A DNA stretch of 64,000 nucleotides from an uncultured Clostridia bacterium (GTDB lineage: Bacteria; Bacillota; Clostridia; Lachnospirales; CAG-274). Where the stretch lies: the NCBI GenBank assembly GCA_947630725.1, contig CANRIS010000001.1, forward strand, positions 1-64,000, given 5' to 3'. The position numbers were made by a program, and so were the translations under genes. The stretch's first letter is position 1; every line of letters starts with the position of its first letter. Positions 1-8,451 of this stretch are shown piece after piece. Under the pieces are notes generated by a model. The model did not search any database. It had not been told where the DNA came from and saw only the letters and a list, made by a program, of their open reading frames with translations.

Positions 1-2987
1 AGTCCCCTGTCCTCCAACTCGTCTATTATCCTTGCGGCTCTGTTGTAGCCTATCTGAAACTGCCTTTGTATGAGGGAGGTCGAAGCCTTTCTGCTTTTGA
101 CGATATAGGCGATAACCTCGTCAATTATGGGGTCGCTGTTTTTCTGTCCTCCGCCTGCCCCGGAAGTCTCGCCCTCCTCTATGTTTTCTATGCTGTTCAG
201 CACCGACATGTCATATTGAGGTTCATCTGTCTTTATATAGTCAACTATTTTCTTTATTTCCTCGTTGCTTATAAAAGCGCCCTGAACCCTCAGAGAACGA
301 TCCATTTCAACAGTCTTTACAAGCATATCTCCCTTTCCTATGAGCTTTTCGGCTCCCGACTCGTCAAGTATGATCCTCGAATTCATTGCCTGAGCCACCG
401 AAAAGGCTATTCTCGAAGGAATATTGCTCTTTATGACTCCCGTAATAACGTCTGCGGACGGTCTCTGCGTAGCCACTATAAGGTGGATCCCTGCCGCTCT
501 TGCAAGCTGTGTGAGCCTCTGTATATGCCCCTCCACCTCTTTTTTCGCCACAAGCATAAGATCCGCAAGCTCGTCTATTATGATTATTATTTTATAAAGG
601 GGTTTTTCTCCCTTTTTTCTGAGATAGTCGTTGTATTCGTCAAGATTTCTCACTCCCACATCGGCGCAAAGCTTATATCTGCGCATCATTTCGGTACACG
701 CCCAGTTCAGAGCCGCCGAAGCCTTGTGCGGATCCGTCACAACGGGTATGAGCAAATGCGGAATACCGTTATACACGTTAAGCTCCACCATTTTGGGGTC
801 TACCATTATGAGCCTTATCTCATCGGGGCTTGCCTTATACAGAATACAGTTTATAAGCGTGTTTATACACACCGATTTTCCCGAATTTGTGGCTCCCGCT
901 ATAAGAAAATGGGGTGCCTTTGCAATATCCTTTACAATTACGTTTCCCGCAACGTCCTTTCCCAAGCCGAATGTAAGCTTTGACGGCGATGCCTGAAACT
1001 TCTTTGACCCCACTATCTCCGAAAAATACACCGTAGACGGCTCCGCATTGGGTATCTCGATTCCGACAGCCATTTTTCCGGGTATGGGAGCCTCTATTAT
1101 AATGCTCTCCGCCGCCAGTCTCATAGCCAGATCCTTATCCAGATTGGCTATGCTCTTTACCTTTGTTCCTATCGCAGGCAAAAGCTCATATCTTGTAACG
1201 GTAGGACCCTGGCTGACCTCCGTCACGGTTGCGTCTATCTTAAAGCTTTTGAGGGTTTCTTCGAGTATGTGAGAATTTGTGATAAGCTCCTCACGGTTGT
1301 CTTTTTTGACAAGATTGGGATTCTTTTCAAGAAAACCAAGCTTCGGAAATTTGTACTTTCCCGCCGATTTTGCCGCTGCCCTCTTTACAGAGTCGTCCTC
1401 GCCTTCGACAACACGCAGTCTTTCTCTGAACTCACGGGGAACCTCCGTAACAGGCTGTGTCTCGGTCTTTTCCTGCTGTGGGGTATTTTCCTCCGATATA
1501 TCCCACGGCGGCAGGTCGGGATTTTCGTTTTTGTCCTCCGCCTTTTCGGGCGTATCGGCATATTCCCTTTCCGTGGTCGGGTCTGTTGGCTCGGCGGTGT
1601 CCTCCGACTGCTCCTCCGACAGCTCCTCGTCCTCGTATATCTTCGACTGCGTACCCCTTTCCTCAGCCTGTACAGCCTGCATGCCGCTTTCCTCCGAAAA
1701 ATATTCTTCAGCGGGCTCTCCTTCGTCCTCCGCAGCATATTCGGCTGAATTTTCGTTTATTATTATGCTTTCGCCATCTGTGTCGGAGGGCTGCCCGTCT
1801 CTTTTCAGAAATTCGGGTATATAACCGCGGCTTCGCCTTTCCGCAGGAGCGTCCTTTCTGAGAAAATCAGGCACAGCCGATCTGTATTTCTCCCTCTCCC
1901 TTTGGGTATTGGCTGCTGTGCTTGTGGGCGTGACGGGGGCGTTCCTTACACGCTTTGCCATATTGTCGGGGCGTTCACGCCGCTCAGAGCCGTCCGAGGC
2001 TTTTTCCTTAAGGTCGATAAGCTTTGCGTCCTTATAGCTTTTTTCCTTTCTCAGCCTGCTGTAATAATCCTCCTCATAGGCTCTTTCGGTATTTCTTGGC
2101 GCAGCCTTTGTTCTTCTTTTGGCAGCGGGAGCTTTTTTTCTGCGGACAGGTTCGCCGTCATACTCATCGTATTCGTCATAGCCGTCATAGTCGTTGTATT
2201 CCTCATACTCGTCATAGCCGTCATAGTCACCGTACTCGTCATCATAATATTCGTCATAAAAGCCCTGTCCCAGAATATCCCTTATATATTCAACGCACCA
2301 CTTAAACAGTCCGAATATGCTTTTGCCCGAAATAAGCACACAAAGAGCGGTCATTATAGTTACAATAAGAATAACCGAACCCGTTCTCTTAAGCATCAGC
2401 ATACACACAGAGCCTATGGCTCCGCCTATAAGTCCTCCGCCTATATAGTCCGAATCGACAAAGCCGCTTATAAGACTTGACGCCTCAAAAGTGCCCTCGG
2501 CGCAGATAACGTGAAACAGCGCCGTAAACATAACAAACAAAAGCAGGCACAATATTGCCTTAAGCCTTATTTTTTCTTTCTCTCCGCCCCACAAAAGCAG
2601 CCACGCCACACTCAGTATTATAGCAAATGGCAGAACATATGCTCCCGTGCCGAAAAGTCCCCTCAGAACCGTCAGTATTATCTCACCGAATATGGTATCC
2701 GATGCAAAAAACAGACTGAATATAACAAGCGCAGCAAACCCCACCGCAATTATACATATTGCCTCAAAAGCCGCAGGATTAAGGCTCTTTTTCTTCTGGG
2801 CAGCCGTCTCCTCCCGTGTGTTTTTATTTTTATTCTTCTTTGTACTGCCGCTGCCTTTTTTTGTATTTGCGCTTTTCTTGTTTCCGTTTGATTTTTTGGA
2901 GGCCGTTTTCTTTTTTGCTGAGGTCTTTTTTCCCTCGTCCGTCTTGGCCCCGACCTTCTTCTGTGCCAAAATTATCACCTGTCCCAT
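1..2987 (-). CDS. ftsK: DNA translocase FtsK/SpoIIIE (C-terminus runs off the window start)
   Basis: Reverse-strand translation gives N-terminal TM segments, an acidic linker, the GATNSGKS Walker A motif, ATQRPSADVITG and a C-terminal gamma-like winged helix (STSLIQRQFQIGYNRAARIIDELEDRG). ATG at 2987-2985. Confidence 0.93.
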   Translation of the reverse strand, partial: MGQVIILAQKKVGAKTDEGKKTSAKKKTASKKSNGNKKSANTKKGSGSTKKNKNKNTREETAAQKKKSLNPAAFEAICIIAVGFAALVIFSLFFASDTIFGEIILTVLRGLFGTGAYVLPFAIILSVAWLLLWGGEKEKIRLKAILCLLLFVMFTALFHVICAEGTFEASSLISGFVDSDYIGGGLIGGAIGSVCMLMLKRTGSVILIVTIMTALCVLISGKSIFGLFKWCVEYIRDILGQGFYDEYYDDEYGDYDGYDEYEEYNDYDGYDEYDEYDGEPVRRKKAPAAKRRTKAAPRNTERAYEEDYYSRLRKEKSYKDAKLIDLKEKASDGSERRERPDNMAKRVRNAPVTPTSTAANTQREREKYRSAVPDFLRKDAPAERRSRGYIPEFLKRDGQPSDTDGESIIINENSAEYAAEDEGEPAEEYFSEESGMQAVQAEERGTQSKIYEDEELSEEQSEDTAEPTDPTTEREYADTPEKAEDKNENPDLPPWDISEENTPQQEKTETQPVTEVPREFRERLRVVEGEDDSVKRAAAKSAGKYKFPKLGFLEKNPNLVKKDNREELITNSHILEETLKSFKIDATVTEVSQGPTVTRYELLPAIGTKVKSIANLDKDLAMRLAAESIIIEAPIPGKMAVGIEIPNAEPSTVYFSEIVGSKKFQASPSKLTFGLGKDVAGNVIVKDIAKAPHFLIAGATNSGKSVCINTLINCILYKASPDEIRLIMVDPKMVELNVYNGIPHLLIPVVTDPHKASAALNWACTEMMRRYKLCADVGVRNLDEYNDYLRKKGEKPLYKIIIIIDELADLMLVAKKEVEGHIQRLTQLARAAGIHLIVATQRPSADVITGVIKSNIPSRIAFSVAQAMNSRIILDESGAEKLIGKGDMLVKTVEMDRSLRVQGAFISNEEIKKIVDYIKTDEPQYDMSVLNSIENIEEGETSGAGGGQKNSDPIIDEVIAYIVKSRKASTSLIQRQFQIGYNRAARIIDELEDRG
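2160..2262 (-). repeat. Degenerate Tyr/Asp/Glu/Gly-rich low-complexity tract inside ftsK
   Basis: Near-identical 22-bp blocks (WYTCGTCATAGCCGTCATAGTC) at about 2171 and 2207; encodes YDEYYDDEYGDYDGYDEYEEYNDYDGYDEYDEYD. Confidence 0.8.
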
Positions 2988-3087
2988 ATCAATAGTTAAT
3001 TTCTATTATAACATTTTTTCCTTATTTTGTATACCTTTTTAATTATTAATTTTATAAAAAACCAAAAAATCAAACGGAAAATTTCAT

Positions 3088-3124
3088 ACAAAAAAAGAGT
3101 ACCGGGATTTTTCCCGATACTCTT
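3088..3124 (-). terminator. Rho-independent terminator of the secreted-protein gene
   Basis: AAGAGTAcCGGG-ATTTTT-CCCGaTACTCTT stem followed on the minus strand by a T-tract. Confidence 0.8.
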
Positions 3125-3141
3125 GGGTGTTTAAAATAGAA

Positions 3142-5439
3142 TTAAAGGAATTCTATCGTTATGTCGCTTACCTTTACAGCACTACCGGCTGCAGCAACGA
3201 GGTAGTATCCTGCCCCATCTGTCTGGAATACAAAATCCGAAGCCTCCTCAGCTGAGGTTCCTGACGTTGTTTTGCCATTTACGTCAATTATCTGTTCGCC
3301 GTCAAGAGTTTTGCCCTTTATTACAACAGGGTATCTGTTGCCATCTTTACCACTTGCACTCCATGCCTTAACGGTTATCTTAGCAGGCTTTCCGAGATTG
3401 AAAAGCATACCAACCTTCTTGCTGAGTCTTATATCCTTTTCACCGTCAATGGCTGCGTCTGAACTATTGCCTACGAAAGAAAACCTTGAGTCTTTTGAAG
3501 TATAGCCGTTGCTCTTTTCGCCGCCTTTTTCTGTATCAGGCACCATAATAAGCTCTACGATTTTAGTCAGATCAGTTGGTCCAAGTACAACTTTTTCATT
3601 CAGAACAGGCAGCTCACCGGGTGTTGTGCTTCCACCGCCGCCGGGTTCTGTTTCACCACCGCCGGGTGTTGTGCTTCCGCCGCCGCCGGGTTCTGTGCTT
3701 CCGCCACCACCGGGTGTTGTGCTTCCGCCGCCGCCGGATGTTGTGCCGTGATCATAGCCAAGCTCTCTGAAGTCAGCGAAGAATGTGCTTGTAGGATCGC
3801 CCCACTCGCTGTCAAGATAAGTGTCATATGCATCGTGAGCCTTGTTGAATTTCTCATAAATAGGCTCAATCACTGCCTGCTTATCCTGAAGATCCTTCAT
3901 TTTAGAAACGATATTCTGAAGATCCTGGATCTTTCCTATATCCTCATACTTAACGTTCTTAATGAAATCTTCAATGCTGTCATAGCCTGCTATAATATCG
4001 TCAAGCTGTGCCTGAAGGTCGGTGTCAAGTTCCTTTCTTGCATCTTCAAGAGCTTCATACTCTTGGGGTTCGATGGGGTATCCTTCTCTTTCGGCAATAG
4101 TCTCAAAGCCTTCGGGCATACTGCCTGAGTTGATCGTTATTTCAACTCTGTCGCCGCCGAATACGTCGAACATATCTCTGCCTGTAGCGTCAGCCTTCTG
4201 GATAGCCTCGGCAAGATCATATGCATACTGTACAAATGCTGCGAAGTTGGCTGCGAAAGGCTGAACATCGCTGTGCTTTTCGCTTGAGCTTGAATTCTCC
4301 TGGAACCACTTTGCAACTGTCATACCGGGTATAGCGCCCTTTCTGTAGTCGGCATCGCCCTTATACCTTGTAGTATCGGTTGCGCCTGCTCCGCCTGCCT
4401 GTGCAAGCTTAGCGCCGTTTGCGCCGTAGTCGGAAAGTGCTGTGGGAGTCGTTGCTTCGCCGTCTGTAAGAGCCGAATTGGGCGTATCATAAACAGCGAA
4501 TTTGAATGTAGTACGAAGCCACATTTTCTCTCCTGCTATAATGCCAAGCTCTTTGTTTTCTTTTATAGCTTCTCCGCCATTCTTGATTCTGTCGATAACA
4601 GTATTTCTGTCTGCTGTGTTTACAGCCTTTGCTGCGGTAACAACAGTGTCGATATTATCGGCATTGAAAGGTTCTCCTGCCATACCGAGAAGAGTTGTTA
4701 TAAGGTTGAGAACAGAGTCATCCTTGCTGTTTACAACAACATAAGCCTCAAGGTAGTCAATAACATCGGGATTGATATAATAATCTGTGTTCCAGAGCTT
4801 ATTTGCCGATGCTTCCGAAGCATTATAGTCCTCATCTTCGGGGCCTATAAACAGCTTAAGGTCGTTGATATAAGCCTTGCCTGCAAAGTTCTCGATACGT
4901 TCCTTGCGGCTTTCGGAGATGTTGGGTTCTGCCGGCATATGCTCTTTTGCATACTTAACAAGCTCATCAATACTTACGTCCAGAACATTAGCCGCAAACT
5001 CATCTCTTGCTTCCTGTCTGGTAGCATGCCCTTTCGGTTTGCCGTTGTTTGTGGGGCCCCATACGGCGCGGTAGTTTGAGAATACCTTGCCGCCTACCTT
5101 ACCTGCGTATGCCTGTACGGTAGCCTCGGGAACAGGCTCCTGAGTCTGATGCTGAGCATTATAATATACCAGAACAGCGTCCTTTGCCGTAACAACGTCC
5201 TTATGATCCGAATCCTCAGCCTCGGGAGCAATATTAGCCGCCTCCACGTTAAAGTCTGCGGGCAGGCTTGAATCCGCCGTGTTGAGAACATACTTCATAA
5301 TGAGATCGCCGTCAACCTCGGTAACGCCGTCTTTGCCGTCAACATCGCCGGGTTCGTTTGCAAAAGCCGTAGTCACATTAAGAGAGCCGAAGATTAATGC
5401 TGCTGAAGTAAGAAGAGCAAGTTTTCTTTTAAATTTCAT
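3142..5439 (-). CDS. Secreted modular protein: signal peptide, N-terminal dockerin-like pair, unknown middle region, GGGGSTTP/GGGGSTEP linker, C-terminal beta-sandwich-like domain
   Basis: N-terminal MKFKRKLALLTSAALIFGSLNVTTAFA signal; GDVDGKDGVTEVDGDLIMKYVLN ... DSDHKDVVTAKDAVLVYYNA resembles duplicated dockerin calcium loops; glycine-rich linker; C-terminus ends SAVKVSDITIEFL. Confidence 0.75.
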   Translation of the reverse strand: MKFKRKLALLTSAALIFGSLNVTTAFANEPGDVDGKDGVTEVDGDLIMKYVLNTADSSLPADFNVEAANIAPEAEDSDHKDVVTAKDAVLVYYNAQHQTQEPVPEATVQAYAGKVGGKVFSNYRAVWGPTNNGKPKGHATRQEARDEFAANVLDVSIDELVKYAKEHMPAEPNISESRKERIENFAGKAYINDLKLFIGPEDEDYNASEASANKLWNTDYYINPDVIDYLEAYVVVNSKDDSVLNLITTLLGMAGEPFNADNIDTVVTAAKAVNTADRNTVIDRIKNGGEAIKENKELGIIAGEKMWLRTTFKFAVYDTPNSALTDGEATTPTALSDYGANGAKLAQAGGAGATDTTRYKGDADYRKGAIPGMTVAKWFQENSSSSEKHSDVQPFAANFAAFVQYAYDLAEAIQKADATGRDMFDVFGGDRVEITINSGSMPEGFETIAEREGYPIEPQEYEALEDARKELDTDLQAQLDDIIAGYDSIEDFIKNVKYEDIGKIQDLQNIVSKMKDLQDKQAVIEPIYEKFNKAHDAYDTYLDSEWGDPTSTFFADFRELGYDHGTTSGGGGSTTPGGGGSTEPGGGGSTTPGGGETEPGGGGSTTPGELPVLNEKVVLGPTDLTKIVELIMVPDTEKGGEKSNGYTSKDSRFSFVGNSSDAAIDGEKDIRLSKKVGMLFNLGKPAKITVKAWSASGKDGNRYPVVIKGKTLDGEQIIDVNGKTTSGTSAEEASDFVFQTDGAGYYLVAAAGSAVKVSDITIEFL
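3619..3744 (-). repeat. 24-bp minisatellite encoding the GGGGS(T/E)xP linker
   Basis: About five imperfect copies of gggtgttgtgcttccgccgccgcc / gggttctgtgcttccgccaccacc. Confidence 0.85.
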
Positions 5440-5463
5440 TAAATCTTTTCCTCCTTGTTACAG

Positions 5464-6258
5464 TTAGCCTAAGTAAGAGCTTACATAATAAGACTTTCTC
5501 AGACTTTTTTCATTTTGATATTCACTTTTAAGTGTTGATACTATAGAAGTATCTGCTCCTATGGAGCCTAAGTCAGACTCTAACTCAGAAAGCAAAGCTG
5601 CGATACGGCTGTCGCACTCTGCCTCCAGAGCCGAAACCTCTCCCATATGGGACGAGAGGATCGAGCTTATAGCCGACTTTCCTCTCTTGTCCGCCGGAAG
5701 AGATATGTATTCTGACTTCATTTCGGATTCCAAGCTGCCAAGTCTGCCTATGTAGTAAGCCTTCAGGGAGTACATTCTTTTTACAGCGTCTCCCACGAGT
5801 TTGTCGGCGTTAACTACCTTGTCAGATTTGGAATCTGAAATGTTGCCCGAACCCCCCTGACTTTGGGACAGAGGGTCAGACACTTCAGTATCCCCGAGAC
5901 CTGCGTCCGCGCCGTCCGCACTATCGGAGCCGTCAGAGAGCGTGCCGTCAAGAATGAGCGAAAGCGCATCCTCCGCCGAAAGCTCGCCTTTTCGGATCAT
6001 TTCTTCCTCCTCAAGGGTGAAGTCACGGATAACAGGGGTCTCGTATTCGGCAAGGGCATCGTTTGTCTTGGCTTTGGAATCAGCAATTTCCTCCGCTATG
6101 TCCTCTGTCGAGGAGGTTGTTGCCTTAACAAAGGACGCGACATTTTCCCTTTGCCAAATTAAAATTGCTGTTATCAGAACGATGAGCAGAATGAAAATGC
6201 ACAAAAAGAATTTTAAAAGGTTGGAGAGAAAATAATTCTTGTCTTTGTTTTTTTTCAT
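5464..6258 (-). CDS. Membrane-anchored protein of unknown function
   Basis: MKKNKDKNYFLSNLLKFFLCIFILLIVLITAILIW TM anchor, Ser/Asp/Gly-rich middle, helical C-terminus. The ORF track starts at 6333, but ATG 6258 has a GAGGCGG upstream. Confidence 0.7.
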   Translation of the reverse strand: MKKNKDKNYFLSNLLKFFLCIFILLIVLITAILIWQRENVASFVKATTSSTEDIAEEIADSKAKTNDALAEYETPVIRDFTLEEEEMIRKGELSAEDALSLILDGTLSDGSDSADGADAGLGDTEVSDPLSQSQGGSGNISDSKSDKVVNADKLVGDAVKRMYSLKAYYIGRLGSLESEMKSEYISLPADKRGKSAISSILSSHMGEVSALEAECDSRIAALLSELESDLGSIGADTSIVSTLKSEYQNEKSLRKSYYVSSYLG

Positions 6259-6437
6259 AGCTACCGCCTCGTCCGATAATAGAATTTGTGTACATAAATC
6301 TGAATTAGAGTACATCCAGCTTATAATATACATATAAGTATTATACTACATAACAGATTTCAAATCAAGTATAATTATAATTTTTTGTAAATACTATTTA
6401 TCTTATTAAAGCTCCTTTTGCAGGATTAATAAAAGCT

Positions 6438-7328
6438 TCAGAATCTTCCGCACAATATTGCCGCAGCCGTCAGAATATCCAAAAAAAGACTGTGTGTTCT
6501 GAGCCTGCCCGACAAAATAAGCCTTATTCCTGAAAAAAAAGAGTCCCTGCATGAGATAATGTCCCTCAGAAGAGCCCTGTTTTCGTCCGATATATAAGAA
6601 TAATACGCCGAAAGAATAAGCTCAGCCTCCTTCGGTCTCGAAAAATGTCTTCCGCTTAAAAAAAACGATATATAGTGACCGAGCTTTTCGGCAGCGGATA
6701 TGCGGCTGCCTATTGAATTTGACGAGTGCTGTCTGTAGAGATATGACGGAACCTCGTCAAATGCCACAAAGCTGTCGGTAAACATAGCCACTCTGTATGC
6801 GAAGGTATCGTGCATGGATATTTCATCGGGATTTTTTTCAAGCCTCAGCAGCTCAAGAAAGGCGCGGTTGAACACCATGGAGGCTCCCGCTGCGGGATTC
6901 TGCGTCATAGCTGCTCCGGGAGTGGGTCTGAAACGTATGTGCGAAGCCTTCTTTGAAGAAAGATCCTCAGAGGACACATACATATTTGAAAAACACAGAG
7001 CAGAGCCTTTTGCGCCCCGTATAAGACCGACAGCCCTCATAAGCTTATCTTCAAGCCAGAGGTCGTCCTGATCGCTGAAGGCATAGAAATCAGCCTCGGG
7101 TGCTTTTCGGATAAGATCGAAAAAGCTTGCCCGAACTCCTATGTTTGAGCCTTCATAAAAGGATAAGCCGTCCCCGTAGGAGCGCAGTATATCCACGGTG
7201 GAGTCCTCCGAGCCGTCATCACGCACAAGCAGAGATACATCTGCGCCCTTTTGCGAAAGTATTGAATCTATCTGTTCTCTTATATATTTTTCTCCGTTAT
7301 GGGATGAAAGCAGAACAACGATATTCAT
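6438..7328 (-). CDS. Family 2 glycosyltransferase (rhamnosyltransferase-like)
   Basis: MNIVVLLSSHNGEKYIREQIDSILSQ..LLVRDDGSEDST and FSDQDDLWLEDKL motifs. Confidence 0.9.
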   Translation of the reverse strand: MNIVVLLSSHNGEKYIREQIDSILSQKGADVSLLVRDDGSEDSTVDILRSYGDGLSFYEGSNIGVRASFFDLIRKAPEADFYAFSDQDDLWLEDKLMRAVGLIRGAKGSALCFSNMYVSSEDLSSKKASHIRFRPTPGAAMTQNPAAGASMVFNRAFLELLRLEKNPDEISMHDTFAYRVAMFTDSFVAFDEVPSYLYRQHSSNSIGSRISAAEKLGHYISFFLSGRHFSRPKEAELILSAYYSYISDENRALLRDIISCRDSFFSGIRLILSGRLRTHSLFLDILTAAAILCGRF

Positions 7329-7329
7329 A

Positions 7330-8031
7330 TCAGCAAGCACCCTCGCCCTTTAAAACAACGGGTATGGTTTTGAGAATAAGAAGTATATCAAAAAGAAAGC
7401 TTCTTTTAACTATGTATTCTCTGTCAAGCTTCATCCATTCTTTGAAGTCCAGATTAGATCGGCCGCTGACCTGCCATATGCAGGTAAGCCCGGGCTTAAC
7501 GGCAAGTCTTATGCTGTCGGCATGAGAATATTCGGCTACCTCCTGCGGCAGCGCGGGACGGGGCCCGACTATAGACATATCGCCTCTTAGTATGTTGAAA
7601 AGCTGGGGCAGCTCGTCAATGGAAAAATGACGTATGAAGTGACCCACAGGCGTTATTCGGGGATCGTTCTTCATTTTGAATATGGGGCCGTCCTTTTCGT
7701 TGAACTTCTGCAGCTCGGCAAGCCTTTCCTCCGAATCCACATACATACTGCGGAACTTATATATGGTGAAATATCGCCCATTCTTTCCCACACGGATCTG
7801 CGTATAGATACATTTCCCGGGAGAAGTGAGCTTTATTGCCGCAGCAGTGATAATAAAAACCGGCGAAAGCACAATAATGGCAATAAGACTGCACACAATA
7901 TCGAGCGTTCTTTTCATAAAATCATACCCGAAATGGGGCTCGGCAGCATATGCGCTTACCCTGCTGTTTTTTGTTGAAAAATTTTTTTCGGTGCGGACAT
8001 AACCCTTATTGTCCTCGACCTGTATTGACAT
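7330..8031 (-). CDS. Undecaprenyl-phosphate sugar phosphotransferase (EPS/WbaP-type initiating sugar transferase)
   Basis: KRTLDIVCSLIAIIVLSPVF..RVGKNGRYFTIYKFRSM..DELPQLFNILRGDMSIVGPRPALP..VKPGLTCIWQVSGRS. Confidence 0.93.
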   Translation of the reverse strand: MSIQVEDNKGYVRTEKNFSTKNSRVSAYAAEPHFGYDFMKRTLDIVCSLIAIIVLSPVFIITAAAIKLTSPGKCIYTQIRVGKNGRYFTIYKFRSMYVDSEERLAELQKFNEKDGPIFKMKNDPRITPVGHFIRHFSIDELPQLFNILRGDMSIVGPRPALPQEVAEYSHADSIRLAVKPGLTCIWQVSGRSNLDFKEWMKLDREYIVKRSFLFDILLILKTIPVVLKGEGAC

Positions 8032-8095
8032 ATAAAAACACCTCTTAAGTAAACAATACCCCCCCCCTTAAGGGGGAGGACGTTCCACTTGTTCA

Positions 8096-8124
8096 ATCAT
8101 AACATAATCGAAACATTTTGTAAA
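8096..8124 (-). promoter_or_regulatory. Candidate promoter directly upstream of the sugar transferase
   Basis: TTTACA-17 nt-TATGAT on the minus strand. Confidence 0.55.
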
Positions 8125-8186
8125 GAGTTTTTAAAAAAATTTGCACTTTTATTTTTGCGATTCCGACCAAAAAATACAAAAAAATA

Positions 8187-8219
8187 TACCCCCGTTTTAT
8201 AGCGGACAAAACAGGGGTA
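8187..8219 (-). terminator. Strong intrinsic terminator between two candidate promoters
   Basis: Minus strand: TACCCCTGTTTT-GTCCGCTAT-AAAACGGGGGTA (12-bp stem with one wobble) followed by a T-rich run. Confidence 0.8.
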
Positions 8220-8290
8220 CATCAAAAGGAAAAAGAAAGATAAAAAATTAAAAGAACAACTTTCGATTTACATCGTTCATTGCGATTATT

Positions 8291-8332
8291 ATTATATCAC
8301 TATATTTAGTATAATGCAAGTCTAAATATAGT
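8291..8332 (-). promoter_or_regulatory. Candidate promoter with an overlapping perfect inverted repeat (operator)
   Basis: Minus strand TTGCAT-17 nt-TATAAT; ACTATATTTAG (8299-8309) and CTAAATATAGT (8322-8332) form an 11-bp perfect inverted repeat over the spacer and -35. Confidence 0.6.
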
Positions 8333-8451
8333 TTTTTTTACTTTTTTATATATTATATAAAAATTTGCCATTTTTGGCATTGGATTTTGGCAAAGTTTGC
8401 CATACATTTTTTGTTTTCTGAGCCAAAATGCCTTTAAAACAAGCTTAAACG

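Noticed and set aside
66-3042. Plus-strand ORFs such as 66..983, 1269..1824, 1902..2480 and 2511..2891
   Set aside because: Antisense to ftsK, whose minus-strand translation has clear motor motifs; no independent support.
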